64,000 bases of DNA from Pseudovibrio sp. Tun.PSC04-5.I4. GTDB taxonomy: Bacteria; Pseudomonadota; Alphaproteobacteria; Rhizobiales; Stappiaceae. The translations under genes were made by a program, and so were the position numbers. Positions 42,293-51,396 of the stretch are shown one piece after another (the stretch's first letter is position 1; each line of letters opens with the position of its first letter). Location: NCBI RefSeq assembly GCF_900104145.1, contig NZ_FNLB01000008.1, forward strand, positions 124,001-188,000, in the 5' to 3' direction. The notes under the pieces were generated by a model. The model had not been told where the DNA came from. It worked only from the letters and a program-made list of their open reading frames with translations, and did not search any database.

Positions 42293-43339
42293 GTGGGAAT
42301 TTTCGAACGCTACCTTTCAGTTTGGGTAGCTCTCGCTATGGGAGCAGGGATAGGCGCCGGCTTATTGCAACCTGAGCTGTTTGAAACAATCGGCACACTA
42401 CAAATTGGCGGCATCAACCTCGTCATTGCATTGCTGATCTGGTCGATGATCTATCCAATGATGGTACAAGTAGAATTCACCGAAGTACGCAATTGCTTTG
42501 TGAAACCAAAAGGTTTGATTGTTACATTAGCAATGAATTGGCTAGTGAAGCCATTCACGATGGCAGCATTAGCAATCCTATTTATGCGCTACGTCTTTGC
42601 CTCATGGATATCTCCAGATCTAGCCAATCAATACATTGCGGGCATGATCTTGCTGGGTGTCGCCCCATGTACAGCGATGGTTTTTGTCTGGTCTTATCTC
42701 ACCAAAGGAAACGCCAGCTATACTGTTGCGCAGGTCGCGACCAACGATTTGATCATGATCTTTGCATTCGCGCCCCTTGCGGCCTTCCTTCTTGGTGTTT
42801 CAGATATCATTGTCCCATGGGATGTACTGTTGGTTTCAACCGGCCTCTTTGTTGCCTTGCCATTGGGGGCAGGGTGGTTGACCCGACTTGCTTTTAAAAA
42901 CGACGCGCATCTCGTCTCCTTCAGCTCTGGCATGAAACCATTTTCTATCGTCGGACTGGTGGGAACCGTGTTCCTCCTCTTTGGCCTTCAGGCCAACAAC
43001 ATCATCGCCGCACCAGCAGACATCGTTCTGATCGCAATTCCATTGTTGATCCAGACGGCTCTCATTTTCTTCATCACATACATCTGGATGAAGAAATGGC
43101 GACAACCACACAACGTCGCAGCTCCAGGCGCAATGATCGGGGCCTCAAATTTCTTCGAACTCGCTGTTGCTGTCGCAATAAGTCTGTTCGGCGTTACATC
43201 GGGTGCAGCGCTGGCAACCATAGTTGGTGTTCTGGTGGAGGTGCCCGTAATGCTGGCGTTGGTTTCTTATGCCAACAAAACACGCGGTCAGTTCTCTGAA
43301 GATGAAGTGGAAGGAAAAACCGAAATACAATCGCACTAA
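42293..43339 (+). CDS. acr3: Acr3-family arsenite efflux protein
   Basis: 348 residues from a GTG start with AGGAGA upstream. About ten membrane helices. The signature GVAPCTAMVFVWSYLTKGNASYTVAQVATNDLIM includes the essential Cys of helix 4. FAFAPLAAFLLG and PGAMIGASNFFELAVAVAISLFG are also typical of Acr3 pumps. It should export As(III), perhaps Sb(III), using the proton gradient. No arsC or arsH is nearby, so arsenate reduction must be encoded elsewhere if present. Confidence 0.9.
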   Translation: MGIFERYLSVWVALAMGAGIGAGLLQPELFETIGTLQIGGINLVIALLIWSMIYPMMVQVEFTEVRNCFVKPKGLIVTLAMNWLVKPFTMAALAILFMRYVFASWISPDLANQYIAGMILLGVAPCTAMVFVWSYLTKGNASYTVAQVATNDLIMIFAFAPLAAFLLGVSDIIVPWDVLLVSTGLFVALPLGAGWLTRLAFKNDAHLVSFSSGMKPFSIVGLVGTVFLLFGLQANNIIAAPADIVLIAIPLLIQTALIFFITYIWMKKWRQPHNVAAPGAMIGASNFFELAVAVAISLFGVTSGAALATIVGVLVEVPVMLALVSYANKTRGQFSEDEVEGKTEIQSH

Positions 43340-43447
43340 ATTGCAGGGCAGGGGAGGGATGAACTTCCCTGTCTTATACTAGGCTTGGCATTAGCTCAGT
43401 CTACGGTTACGCTCGTTCTTTTACTCATCCATTTCAAAGAGCAGCAC

Positions 43448-43930
43448 ATGACCAACCTCCCAATATTCTGTCGAGCCATCTGCGTTTTCCTAATTGATAC
43501 AAGCACGGAAGAACCACAAGTCCTGTTGCTTCGGCGTATCAATCGACCAGCAGGAACCTGGAGCCAAATTGCTGGATCAATCGAAGAGAACGAAACCGCT
43601 TGGCAGGCGGCTCTCCGGGAAGTCAAAGAAGAGGTCGGGATCTCACTAACCGAGTTGTGGTCTGCAGATATCTGCGAGCAGTTTTACGTCGCGGCTAAAA
43701 ACTCGATAGAAATCCTGCCGGTCTTCCTCGCTAGAATTTCTCGCGATACTCCGCTGGTTCTCAATGACGAACATGATGCCTATCAATGGTTCTCGATTGA
43801 CGATGCAAAGGAGCTGGTTAGCTTCGCAGGTCAAAGATGTATCCTTGAGCAAATCAAATCTGAATTCGTTGATCGCACGCCAAACCCTCATTTGCGGATA
43901 GATATCACACAGACAGAGTGTCCTGCATAG
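43448..43930 (+). CDS. Nudix hydrolase
   Basis: 160 residues from the ATG at 43448. The Nudix box is complete: G-S-I-E-E-N-E-T-A-W-Q-A-A-L-R-E-V-K-E-E-V-G-I (GX5EX7REUXEEXGU). N-terminal ICVFLIDTSTEEPQVLLLRRINRPAGTWSQIAG resembles dihydroneopterin-triphosphate or dNTP pyrophosphatase members. Substrate uncertain. It is convergent with the next gene and overlaps it by 26 bp. Confidence 0.85.
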   Translation: MTNLPIFCRAICVFLIDTSTEEPQVLLLRRINRPAGTWSQIAGSIEENETAWQAALREVKEEVGISLTELWSADICEQFYVAAKNSIEILPVFLARISRDTPLVLNDEHDAYQWFSIDDAKELVSFAGQRCILEQIKSEFVDRTPNPHLRIDITQTECPA

Positions 43931-44702
43931 CGATATAGTTCTGATGCAATCTCAAGAGCAATGGTTTGAGAGAAAAGCAGGCATTTGAAATCTGCATAGC
44001 ACAGGAAACTGGAGCAATAGCGTATTCTGCAGTCCGCCAAATGTGATCACTGTATGCTGGCCATTTTTCAACACCGACTTTGGCGCAGATATAAATATCA
44101 CGGCTATAAGCATTGAGCTGAAGCATTTCCGATTCAAAGATTGACCGAACCATCCGCTTCATCAACCAAGCACATACCACTTTGCGAGCTCTATCATCGG
44201 CGGCATTATCAAAATGTACCATCCACTGGTCCAGCCTTATCGGCACCGCTTTTAGGTGTGCAATTGCTTCCACATTCAATTTGGGTTCCGGCAACTGCGA
44301 AATTAGATCTGCTCCCCAAATTGTCCAGCCAGAATAGGCCATTGAAAATTTCAACCAATGGTACCTTGTTGGATTAGCGAAGGCACCAACATCAATATAC
44401 TCAACATCCAAATCCAAAGAGGGAATAAGAGCAGAGCAAAGTTCAATCCCCGTCCTACTTGCAGAATTGGTGAAGACACATAAATCCAGGTCCGAGACAC
44501 CTGCTACATCTGTCTGCCGTGCAACCGAGCCACGTAAAATAACGCTAATCAACGCATCGCCAAACTCACTTTCCAACTTATGCGTTTGCTCTTCAATAAC
44601 CTCAGACCAGTTTGCGCCAGGAACTTGACCAATGCGCGGTAATACACGGTTCTCATCAGCTGGCGTAAGTTCGCCAATTGCCCGCAAAATCTGACTACGC
44701 AT
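43905..44702 (-). CDS. Nucleotidyltransferase-domain protein
   Basis: 265 residues from the ATG at 44702 (a longer frame reaches 44813 inside repC). The minimal nucleotidyltransferase motif is VILRGSVARQTDVAGVSDLDLCVF (G-S-x10-13-D-x-D), with a third acid in LDVEYIDVG. The C-terminal half is helical, like the HEPN-type or substrate domain of MNT-like proteins. It follows repC by 41 bp in the same direction and may be cotranscribed with the replication genes. Whether it acts as an antitoxin-like or metabolic enzyme is open. Confidence 0.65.
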   Translation of the reverse strand: MRSQILRAIGELTPADENRVLPRIGQVPGANWSEVIEEQTHKLESEFGDALISVILRGSVARQTDVAGVSDLDLCVFTNSASRTGIELCSALIPSLDLDVEYIDVGAFANPTRYHWLKFSMAYSGWTIWGADLISQLPEPKLNVEAIAHLKAVPIRLDQWMVHFDNAADDRARKVVCAWLMKRMVRSIFESEMLQLNAYSRDIYICAKVGVEKWPAYSDHIWRTAEYAIAPVSCAMQISNACFSLKPLLLRLHQNYIAMQDTLSV

Positions 44703-44743
44703 CCCAAAATCCTTTGTATCTACAGACTTTCCGCCAGCAAGGC

Positions 44744-46045
44744 CTAGCTCAGCGTCAAACCGTAGAGCGACTTGTGCAGAGCCAGTTTTCCATCCATCGC
44801 TCGGTCGACGCAAGCGCGGAAGTATCCGGCAGGTCGCGAAATTCCCTCAGGATCACGCAGGGTCTTTTCAACCGTCACCACCAAAACAGCCGCAGCCATT
44901 TTATCGCCAAGCGAAACAACGGCCTGTTTCCAGCCATCCTCCGACAAACCGATAGCCAATCTAAGCTGTTCCGCGGCCTCGACCAAATCAAACCAGCTTG
45001 CAAATCCGGCTCCCAACATCTCTTTGGTTTCCCTGGTTGCCCCATCAATCATGCCGATAGAAACGGAGGAAAGATGCTCGCTTAGAGAACTATTCGTACC
45101 GGTGGCTCTCAGGCTTTGTTGTTGTCGAGTACTCACTGATCTGGCAAAAGATTTGCTTTTGCTTCTTATTTCGAGAGCATTTTTGTGAGCTTCGTTAGAA
45201 GCGAGCTTAATTTTTGAGTAGTCGTCGTTAGACGGCTTCCAACTATTACTATTTTTATGAGATTGAATGGTTGTATTATTATATGGGGTGACATTGCTGT
45301 CATGGTCGCATGACATATGATGGTTTATATCTTCATTACTACTCGGAGTCACGGGCTCTTCATCAGCCCTTACCAGCTCTTCAATCACCAGTTCATATAG
45401 CTTTGTTATCTTCTCTGCACGGACCAAAACCATCATGGGGGTTTCCATAAGAGCGTTGAGATCTTCAAGGAACACGCTGCAATCGGTCCCTTCAGCTTGT
45501 CCTGTACGGCACGCATCAACAATTGCGCGCGACAACCTGTTAATTGTGCGCTTAGCTTCCTGAGCCGCACGGATACGGGCCTGGAAATCATCAGCGATCT
45601 GCTTAAACTCGGCAACACGTTGTCGGGCAGGAGAAAAGTCAAACCCATACGCACGATCAATCTCACCGCTGTGGTCATTGCGGTAGATAAACCGACGCCC
45701 TGTAGGGCTATCACGATAGGCTAGAATACCAACTTCAACCAGCTTCTTCAAAGATCTGATGACAGTGCGCGTAGAGCGGCAGACATATTCAGCCAGCTTG
45801 TCATTTGATATGGCAACCAAAGGGCGACGATCCTGTTTCCAGTCATCCGCGCGTGTCAGGCCAATAAGAATGTCGAGAATATGGTAGGTTGTCCCATCAA
45901 TGCCGAGGGCAGGCGCAGCCTTTTTGAGAGTGATCGCAACTTCGGCTTTTGTGGTTTTAACAATGTCATTCGCCATAGCCAATTGTTGGCTGGCCAACAT
46001 GCCAGGTGTCATTTTGCGGAAAGACGCAACGCTCGTGCTTTGCAT
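44744..46045 (-). CDS. repC: RepC replication initiator of a repABC replicon
   Basis: 433 residues from the ATG at 46045 (MQSTSVASFRKMTPGML, the typical start of RepC). The N-terminal half has the winged-helix DNA-binding region (SNDKLAEYVCRSTRTVIRSLKKLVEVGILAYRDSPTGRRFIYR). The C-terminal half includes MLGAGFASWFDLVEAAEQLRLAIG and ends with SRPAGYFRACVDRAM. RepC is the essential initiator; in this plasmid class the origin lies within its own coding sequence. Expression is limited by the ctRNA between repB and repC. Confidence 0.95.
   Translation of the reverse strand: MQSTSVASFRKMTPGMLASQQLAMANDIVKTTKAEVAITLKKAAPALGIDGTTYHILDILIGLTRADDWKQDRRPLVAISNDKLAEYVCRSTRTVIRSLKKLVEVGILAYRDSPTGRRFIYRNDHSGEIDRAYGFDFSPARQRVAEFKQIADDFQARIRAAQEAKRTINRLSRAIVDACRTGQAEGTDCSVFLEDLNALMETPMMVLVRAEKITKLYELVIEELVRADEEPVTPSSNEDINHHMSCDHDSNVTPYNNTTIQSHKNSNSWKPSNDDYSKIKLASNEAHKNALEIRSKSKSFARSVSTRQQQSLRATGTNSSLSEHLSSVSIGMIDGATRETKEMLGAGFASWFDLVEAAEQLRLAIGLSEDGWKQAVVSLGDKMAAAVLVVTVEKTLRDPEGISRPAGYFRACVDRAMDGKLALHKSLYGLTLS
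45190..45345. other. Probable origin of replication (oriV) inside repC
   Basis: A markedly AT-rich stretch in the middle of repC (runs such as tattactatttttatgaga and gtattattatatgg), encoding the Asn/Ser/Lys-rich hinge of the protein. In studied repABC replicons the origin maps to the AT-rich part of repC, so this is inferred by position and composition. Confidence 0.5.
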
Positions 46046-46158
46046 AGCAAACCCGTTCACCAAGAGCGAACTCGTGGTGTTATCCAAGTGATACTGGGGA
46101 TTGTGCGCCCGAAAAAGCAAAAATGCGCCACAAAGCAGGACAAGAAAGCAATGCTCAC

Positions 46159-46188
46159 TTGATTCGCAGGGTGCGTTCGTCGTAGGAT
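46159..46188 (+). promoter_or_regulatory. Promoter of the repABC counter-transcribed RNA
   Basis: -35 TTGATT (46159-46164), 18-bp spacer, -10 TAGGAT (46183-46188), reading on the plus strand, opposite to repABC, in the repB-repC gap. Confidence 0.55.
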
Positions 46189-46194
46189 GATCGT

Positions 46195-46284
46195 GCTAAA
46201 GATGGTCCTGGACGAGTTCTTTACTCTCTTGGGCGACGATTTTAGGGCCTTGCTGATTGCCGTCAGCAGGGCCTTTCGTCTTTT
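46195..46284 (+). ncRNA. Counter-transcribed antisense RNA of the repABC operon
   Basis: A ~90-nt RNA is predicted on the plus strand between repB and repC, as in all repABC replicons, where a small antisense RNA (ctRNA, incompatibility factor) blocks repC translation or transcription. It ends in a strong hairpin (GGGCCTTGCTGA around 46245-46256 with TCAGCAGGGCC at 46263-46273, loop TTGCCG) followed by TTTCGTCTTTT. The exact 5' end is estimated from the promoter. Confidence 0.7.
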
Positions 46285-46298
46285 ACAGGGCTACACCA

Positions 46299-47369
46299 TC
46301 AGGCGTCCTCCTGCTTCGTAGCTTCAAACTTGGCAATAAGGCCGGGAAGCTCATGCAGCAAAAACTCGCTTAGTTCCGGGTGATTTTTTGTGTCCACGGC
46401 AAATGTCGTAGCTTTGCCAGAATGCTTCACCAAGACGTGCTTGTTTCCAATCCATTCAGAGCTTTTAGACTTCCGCATATGCGCAGCCACAGCAATATCA
46501 CCAGCCCCCACAGACTTGGTTTCCAACTCAGATGGGGTTTCTTGCAGCAGTTGAAGCACTTCGCCAAAGCGTTCATCACTGTTAAGCTCTGCAAAGGACT
46601 CCAATGAAAACAGCGAGGCCACCGCATTGTCATGGACTGGAGACAGCCCGCTATCTTCAAAATAGCTTGCCATTTCTTCCCAACGCGGACGGCCAATTTT
46701 TGGAGCAGGGCCAATAACACGTAAAAACGCCTCCGGCATGGTTGCCGCCAGTTTCCGGAGTTTAGAGACAAGAGACTTGTCCTTGCCAATTGCTTTTACA
46801 ATCAATGTTTGCGGATAGTCTTGCGCTAAACGGAACACGAAAAGACAAGTCTCAATAAAGCTGAGATCTTTTCTCTCATGGTTTTCCTGACCTTGAGCAA
46901 CCAGCAGTTCTTCATCAGAGAGTTCTTTGATCACACCGCGAACCGGTTTGCCCAGTGCACGGCACGCCTTCCAACGGCGATGACCATAGGCAATTTGATA
47001 GGTTCCCTCATCACCCGGCGTTGGCCGCACTAGAATGGGTACCTGCTGACCACTGTCAGAAATAGACTCTTTCAGAGCCTCAAAAGCCGGATCAAACGCC
47101 ACTTCCATACGGTCAGCAACGAAGGAGGGCTGAACCGTTTCAGGGTCCAGCTCAACCACATTCACTGAGGATGCCATTTGAGTGTTGAGGGTTTTCAGTT
47201 CTTCACGCAGCTTGTCGCGCTCATCCTTGATCAAATTGATCTCGGCAGCGCCAATCGCACCAGAAGACAAACGCGGGCGAGGGGCTGTCGCATCGGCAAC
47301 CAACCCGGCCATTCCGCCGCCTGAAAACAGTGTGTCGAGTGCGTTTTTCCGGTCCTTAGCTTTGTTCAT
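46299..47369 (-). CDS. repB: RepB/ParB centromere-binding protein
   Basis: 356 residues from the ATG at 47369, which overlaps the repA stop in ATGA. The ParB/sulfiredoxin-like domain contains VRPTPGDEGTYQIAYGHRRWKACRALGKPVRGVI, followed by the HTH region (IETCLFVFRLAQDYPQTLIVKAIGKDKSLVSKLRKLAATMP) that reads parS. The C-terminal dimerisation part resembles RepB proteins (WIGNKHVLVKHSGKATTFAVD). It binds parS, probably the palindromes at 41834 and 38575, and works with RepA in segregation and autoregulation. Confidence 0.95.
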   Translation of the reverse strand: MNKAKDRKNALDTLFSGGGMAGLVADATAPRPRLSSGAIGAAEINLIKDERDKLREELKTLNTQMASSVNVVELDPETVQPSFVADRMEVAFDPAFEALKESISDSGQQVPILVRPTPGDEGTYQIAYGHRRWKACRALGKPVRGVIKELSDEELLVAQGQENHERKDLSFIETCLFVFRLAQDYPQTLIVKAIGKDKSLVSKLRKLAATMPEAFLRVIGPAPKIGRPRWEEMASYFEDSGLSPVHDNAVASLFSLESFAELNSDERFGEVLQLLQETPSELETKSVGAGDIAVAAHMRKSKSSEWIGNKHVLVKHSGKATTFAVDTKNHPELSEFLLHELPGLIAKFEATKQEDA

Positions 47370-48586
47370 ATTGGTCGTCCCCAAGAGCCACGGAGAAGAT
47401 CTTCAATTTCACGGTTGACTGAATCCATGGATTCCAGCGCACGCTTGAGCGTCTCACGGCCAATGGCCCCCGGCTCAAGCTCATAAAGCGATTTCTTTTC
47501 AAGACCCGCATTGGCAACAGCGGTAGATTCCAGCGCCGGAGAGTTTAGTACATCTTCACCAAACAACGCACGCAACAAACCAACAACCCGAGTTTGCGGG
47601 CTGTCATTGGGGTTATGACGAGTGACGAGGAAGCGCATCCAATCTAGGTTCATCTCACCGCCATTGTTTTCAATCACCCCCATGAGATCCGAACTCATGC
47701 CGAGGAACTGATTACAACTTGCAAGATCAAGCATCTGCGGATGGAGTGTGATCAAAAGTCCGGTCGACGCAAACAAGGCACCCAAGGTTAGGAAACCAAG
47801 TTGCGGAGGACAATCAATCACCACAACATCATAATCATCATCAACTTCACCCAGCACATTACGGATGCGCCGGAAGAAGATATCCTCTCCGGTAGAGGCA
47901 CCAGATGCAATTGCAGTTGGCACGATGTGTTCGAACTCAGCCAGCTCCAGATTGGCAGGCACAAGATCTAAACCGGCAAAATAGGTTGGCCGGATCACGT
48001 CTTTCAACGTGCGGCGGCCTTCATCATATCGCAAAGCACCAAACAAAGTGCAGTTTGGCTCCACGTCAAATTCCGGTTGAACACCAAACATGGCGGAAAG
48101 GGAGGCCTGCGGATCAAGATCAATGGCCAAAACACGATAGCCGCGCAGCGCAAGATAATGCGACAGATGCGTGCTCGTTGTCGTTTTGGCTGAGCCGCCT
48201 TTAAAGTTGGCACAGGCGACGACCTGAAGTTTATCACCCTCACGCCGGCGCGGATGAATATTGACTGCCTCGTCGCCTTTTTTACGCGCTGCAAGCACTT
48301 CACGGATCGCGTTGATTTGCTCCAGTGTGTAACTACGACGTCCATTGGCCAAGCGGGTTGGCGTTGGGCCTTCTCCATCCAGATCCAGCTGGCGAACGGT
48401 GCTTTCGGAAACCCCTATAAGACGCGCAACATCCACTGAAGAGAACGACCGCAGCGCTTTGTTCGCTTCTGGCGGATAAAGTTCTTGCCTTAACCGGTGC
48501 AGCTGACCAGATAGGAGCTGCGAATAACGGGAGATCTTCTCAGACGGAGTTTCCTCACGCGAAAGAGTATTATTGCCGTATTCCAC
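47366..48586 (-). CDS. repA: RepA/ParA partition ATPase
   Basis: 406 residues starting at a GTG (GAGGG about 10 bases upstream). An N-terminal MerR/HTH-like region (SSVDVARLIGVSESTVRQLDLDGEGPTPTRLANGRRSYTLEQI) binds the operon's own promoter. The deviant Walker A is ANFKGGSAKTTTSTHLSHYLA, Walker A' RVLAIDLDPQASLSAMFG, and Walker B VVIDCPPQLGFLTLGAL. It drives segregation with RepB and represses repABC transcription. First gene of the operon. Confidence 0.95.
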   Translation of the reverse strand: MEYGNNTLSREETPSEKISRYSQLLSGQLHRLRQELYPPEANKALRSFSSVDVARLIGVSESTVRQLDLDGEGPTPTRLANGRRSYTLEQINAIREVLAARKKGDEAVNIHPRRREGDKLQVVACANFKGGSAKTTTSTHLSHYLALRGYRVLAIDLDPQASLSAMFGVQPEFDVEPNCTLFGALRYDEGRRTLKDVIRPTYFAGLDLVPANLELAEFEHIVPTAIASGASTGEDIFFRRIRNVLGEVDDDYDVVVIDCPPQLGFLTLGALFASTGLLITLHPQMLDLASCNQFLGMSSDLMGVIENNGGEMNLDWMRFLVTRHNPNDSPQTRVVGLLRALFGEDVLNSPALESTAVANAGLEKKSLYELEPGAIGRETLKRALESMDSVNREIEDLLRGSWGRPI

Positions 48587-49436
48587 TTCGTATAGCCCTC
48601 AAACGGTTCCAGTCATCTGCAAACGGTAAGTACGCCCAAAAGGCCCTTGTTTGCGTCGAAAGGGTAACTGACCTACACATTAGTTCAATCCCTTTTTAGT
48701 TAACCCACGTTAACACTTTCCACTTTCATATCCATCAATCAATAATAATCGTTTGTTTTCATAATATTAGCTCCAATATGCAGAGTAAAACGAAACGTGC
48801 ATAAAATCTGACAGGCAATCAATCCGTTTCAGATGAAACAGCGTTCTTGTTGATTCCTTGCCGACTCAAGTGGCACTCCTTTGATTCCTAAGAATATGTT
48901 GACGCAGCATTTCATGGATTTGACAGCAGGGGCATAACTCGCTTCCTCATCGCTAGTTTTCAAAGACTTAACGAGTAAACTGAGAGAAGAAACAAAAACT
49001 CGGCTGGTCACTGCAATTTTGGGCAGGAATGGACAAGCAGGCATACATGTCGGGATATTTACAACTAAACGGAGTATTATCGCGCTGATTTAATTAAAAT
49101 TGCGAGTGAATTTAATTTAGGTGAAGATAAACTCTAAGTAAGTACGTTTCAAAATTTTGGAGAACCAGAGTCACCATGCCTTTGGAACTACAAATTATCG
49201 ATAATTCACCTAGTTTTTCAGAGGATCTAACTCGTTTTATTGAAATTTTATGGGAGCCCCACGCAATTTCATTGCTTTTATAGTTGATATCTTGTTTTAC
49301 AATTGAACCATATAAAACTGGCCAATACTATTTGCAGTATAAAGTCGGTCATATAACTCGGCTGAAGACTTAAGTTTCCAGTACCCATCATAAGAACCGC
49401 CAAATTGAATAGATAATAATTGTAAGGCAGATAACT
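48587..49436. other. Upstream region of repABC; no gene seen
   Basis: About 850 bp of AT-rich sequence between the divergent repA and GntR genes. It should contain the repA promoter and the regulator's promoter. A short minus frame (48829-49044) has no recognisable features. The only structured element I note is the GTTAAC repeat at 48699-48714. Confidence 0.45.
48699..48714. promoter_or_regulatory. Paired GTTAAC sites upstream of repA
   Basis: GTTAACCCACGTTAAC: two copies of the palindrome GTTAAC separated by 4 bp, 113 bp upstream of the repA start. It shares the GTT...AAC frame of parS sites but not their GC core, so I regard it as a candidate RepA/RepB operator rather than a proper parS. 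Confidence 0.4.
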
Positions 49437-50141
49437 TTGAAAATAGAGGATACCTTAGAACGAACCGTAACATCGGTCACCGCACATAACGTCCCATCAT
49501 CCTCCTCCCTAATTGATAGGGCATACGCTCATTTGCGAGCTGCCATTTTGTCTGGTCAATTGGAACCAGGTAGTAAATTGCGCATCCGTGAAATGTGCAG
49601 CACATTTGATGTGGGACCGACACCGGTACGCGAGGCACTTTCCCGGCTCGTCTCTCAAGGACTTGTTGCAACACAATCGCATAAGGGCTTTTACATCCCA
49701 GAATTAACTCAGCGTGAATTTCAGGATGTCGTAAGCCAACGCAAGTTGTTGGAAAGTGCTACGGTTCGCAGCGCTGTAGAGCGTGGTAACGCTCAATGGC
49801 GTGAAAACGTTGGTGATGCTTATCATGCATTACAGGACATTGAACGCACTTGGCAGACCTCCCGTCGTGATTTCTGGACGGAATGGGAGGAAGCAAACCG
49901 CGTTTTCCACGTGGCGTTGATTGATGGTGCTGAATCCAGTTGGGCTATGCGATTCCTGAACATGCTTTATGACCAGTGCACGCGTTATAGAGCAACCAAA
50001 CGCCGTACTGGTTTTGTACCAGAAAGCATTCAGGAAGATCACCAACAATTAATGACGGCAGTGAGTACCGGAGACGGTGCCATGGCAGAGCAGATTATCA
50101 AGGCACATATTGAACGCCTCCCAGCTCTCTGCATGCCATAA
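49437..50141 (+). CDS. GntR-family regulator (FCD type)
   Basis: 234 residues. No ATG is available before the DNA-binding domain; the TTG at 49437, with AAGG about 9 bases upstream, is the probable start. The winged HTH reads IDRAYAHLRAAILSGQLEPGSKLRIREMCSTFDVGPTPVREALSRLVSQGLV. The C-terminal FCD-type all-helical domain contains RKLLESATVRSAVERG and DHQQLMTAVSTGDGAMAEQIIKAHIE. The usual ligands are small carboxylic acids. No target gene is adjacent; transposase wreckage follows. Confidence 0.85.
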   Translation: MKIEDTLERTVTSVTAHNVPSSSSLIDRAYAHLRAAILSGQLEPGSKLRIREMCSTFDVGPTPVREALSRLVSQGLVATQSHKGFYIPELTQREFQDVVSQRKLLESATVRSAVERGNAQWRENVGDAYHALQDIERTWQTSRRDFWTEWEEANRVFHVALIDGAESSWAMRFLNMLYDQCTRYRATKRRTGFVPESIQEDHQQLMTAVSTGDGAMAEQIIKAHIERLPALCMP

Positions 50142-50269
50142 TTGCAGCATTACATTTGACCTCATTCCGGTGAGAGGATTATTCTCCCACCGGAAACTAA
50201 GAGAATGGCCGCACCCCACGGGTAATCCCCCTGCATTTGATCGAGTTTAAAAGTAGAGATAGTGTTGCC

Positions 50270-50400
50270 TCATATCGAGGACTGATTTTATGAAGAAATC
50301 TGGTTTTAACGATGCGCGATCATTGCGATTTTGAAATAGGGAGAAAGCGGCATTCCGGTTGCGCAGCTTTGCCGTGAACATGGAATGAGCGCGGCCTCCT
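50270..50400 (+). mobile_element. Second IS3-type OrfA remnant
   Basis: gttgcctcatatcgaggactgattttatg leads into MKKSGFNDA, then the frame is lost by a deletion; the later part (GESGIPVAQLCREHGMSAAS in the shifted frame) is again IS3 OrfA. It is related to, but not identical with, the fragment at 408-540. The fragment ends where IS481-type sequence begins, so one element appears to have inserted in or recombined with the other. Confidence 0.7.
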
Positions 50401-50985
50401 TGACGGCGCAGGAGATCGCCGACAAGCTCACTCTCGCCCGCTCCACCGTTGCTGACTGGTTACAACAAGCTGGGATTGACAAGTTCTCCCAACTGGATCC
50501 CAAGTCATCGATTCGCCGCTATCAGCGCGACAATCTTGGCGAACTGCTACATTAGGAAATTACGTCAATACGAAGGGTATGGCCATCGCATCACAGGTAA
50601 TCAGCGCAAACGATCAGCTCGCCAAGGCTGGGACTATCTGCATGTCGCCATTGATGATGCCACCCGCCTTACTTATGTGGAGGGGTGCTGTCGACGAAAC
50701 CCGCCGCTCTACTACAGCGTTACTCATAAGTGCTCTTCGTTGGTTCAAACAGCAAGGCGTAACTGTGGAGAGAGTAATGACAGACAACGGGCCCAGCTAC
50801 ACAGCTAACTGTTCACGAAAGTCTTGCCTCTATTGAACATTAAGCACATCCGCACACACCCTTCCACACCAAAAGCAAATGGCAAGGTTGACCTGCCAAG
50901 ATGGCTACACTCGTACAATACCCAGCGACCCCACATCTGCATCAATAGCCTCACCCCAACTCAAGCTCTCTACGGAACAACCTGA
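50401..50985 (+). mobile_element. IS481-family transposase wreck
   Basis: Translation in several frames recovers LTAQEIADKLTLARSTVADW, then DLLH followed by a TAG stop, then GWDYLHVAIDDATRLTYVE (first catalytic Asp), RWFKQQGVTVERVMTDNGPSY (second catalytic Asp) and NIKHIRTHPSTPKANGK joined directly to LPRWLHSYNTQRPH. The joint removes the stretch that holds the catalytic Glu. The copy has stops, frameshifts and a deletion and cannot be active. Confidence 0.8.
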
Positions 50986-51396
50986 TCAGAATCTACAACT
51001 AGCGCAGAATTTTTTTGCACGAAATCACGCTTTTTGTTCGATGAAAATACAACGGTCTGAATAGAGCAACTATTGAGGAAACTCTAAGTCCGAAATAAGA
51101 AGCCGTTTCTGCTTTCTTCAGCATGCGACCGGGTTGTTCAATTGCGCTTTCGCATGTCAAACCCTTCTGATCTCAGCTTACGACACCTCAAGGTTTTGAG
51201 TTTTGCTATGCCGGTATTTCATCAAACTATTGCTTATCTTTAAGGGCTCGTCTTCATTTCCATGTTTCCATCGTCTATTTTGAGAGCGTAACAAGGGCCG
51301 TCAAAACAGGCTTCCGCAATCAACGAGATGATAGGCAGGCTGCCTTTTTTTTCGCCCCGAAAATTGCGCTATGGCCGTCAGAAGTTCATTGGAAAG
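50986..51396. other. Intergenic region with no gene
   Basis: About 400 bp between the transposase wreck and the HxlR gene. Only short meaningless frames. A T run (ccttttttttcgcc near 51345) precedes the end of the minus-strand gene and may assist termination. Confidence 0.3.

Noticed and set aside
48699..48714. Calling the GTTAAC pair a third parS
   Set aside because: It lacks the central GC core and symmetry of the 16-bp parS pattern, so it is listed only as a candidate operator.
48829..49044. 71-codon minus-strand frame upstream of repA
   Set aside because: Lies in AT-rich DNA without a ribosome site and resembles nothing known to me.
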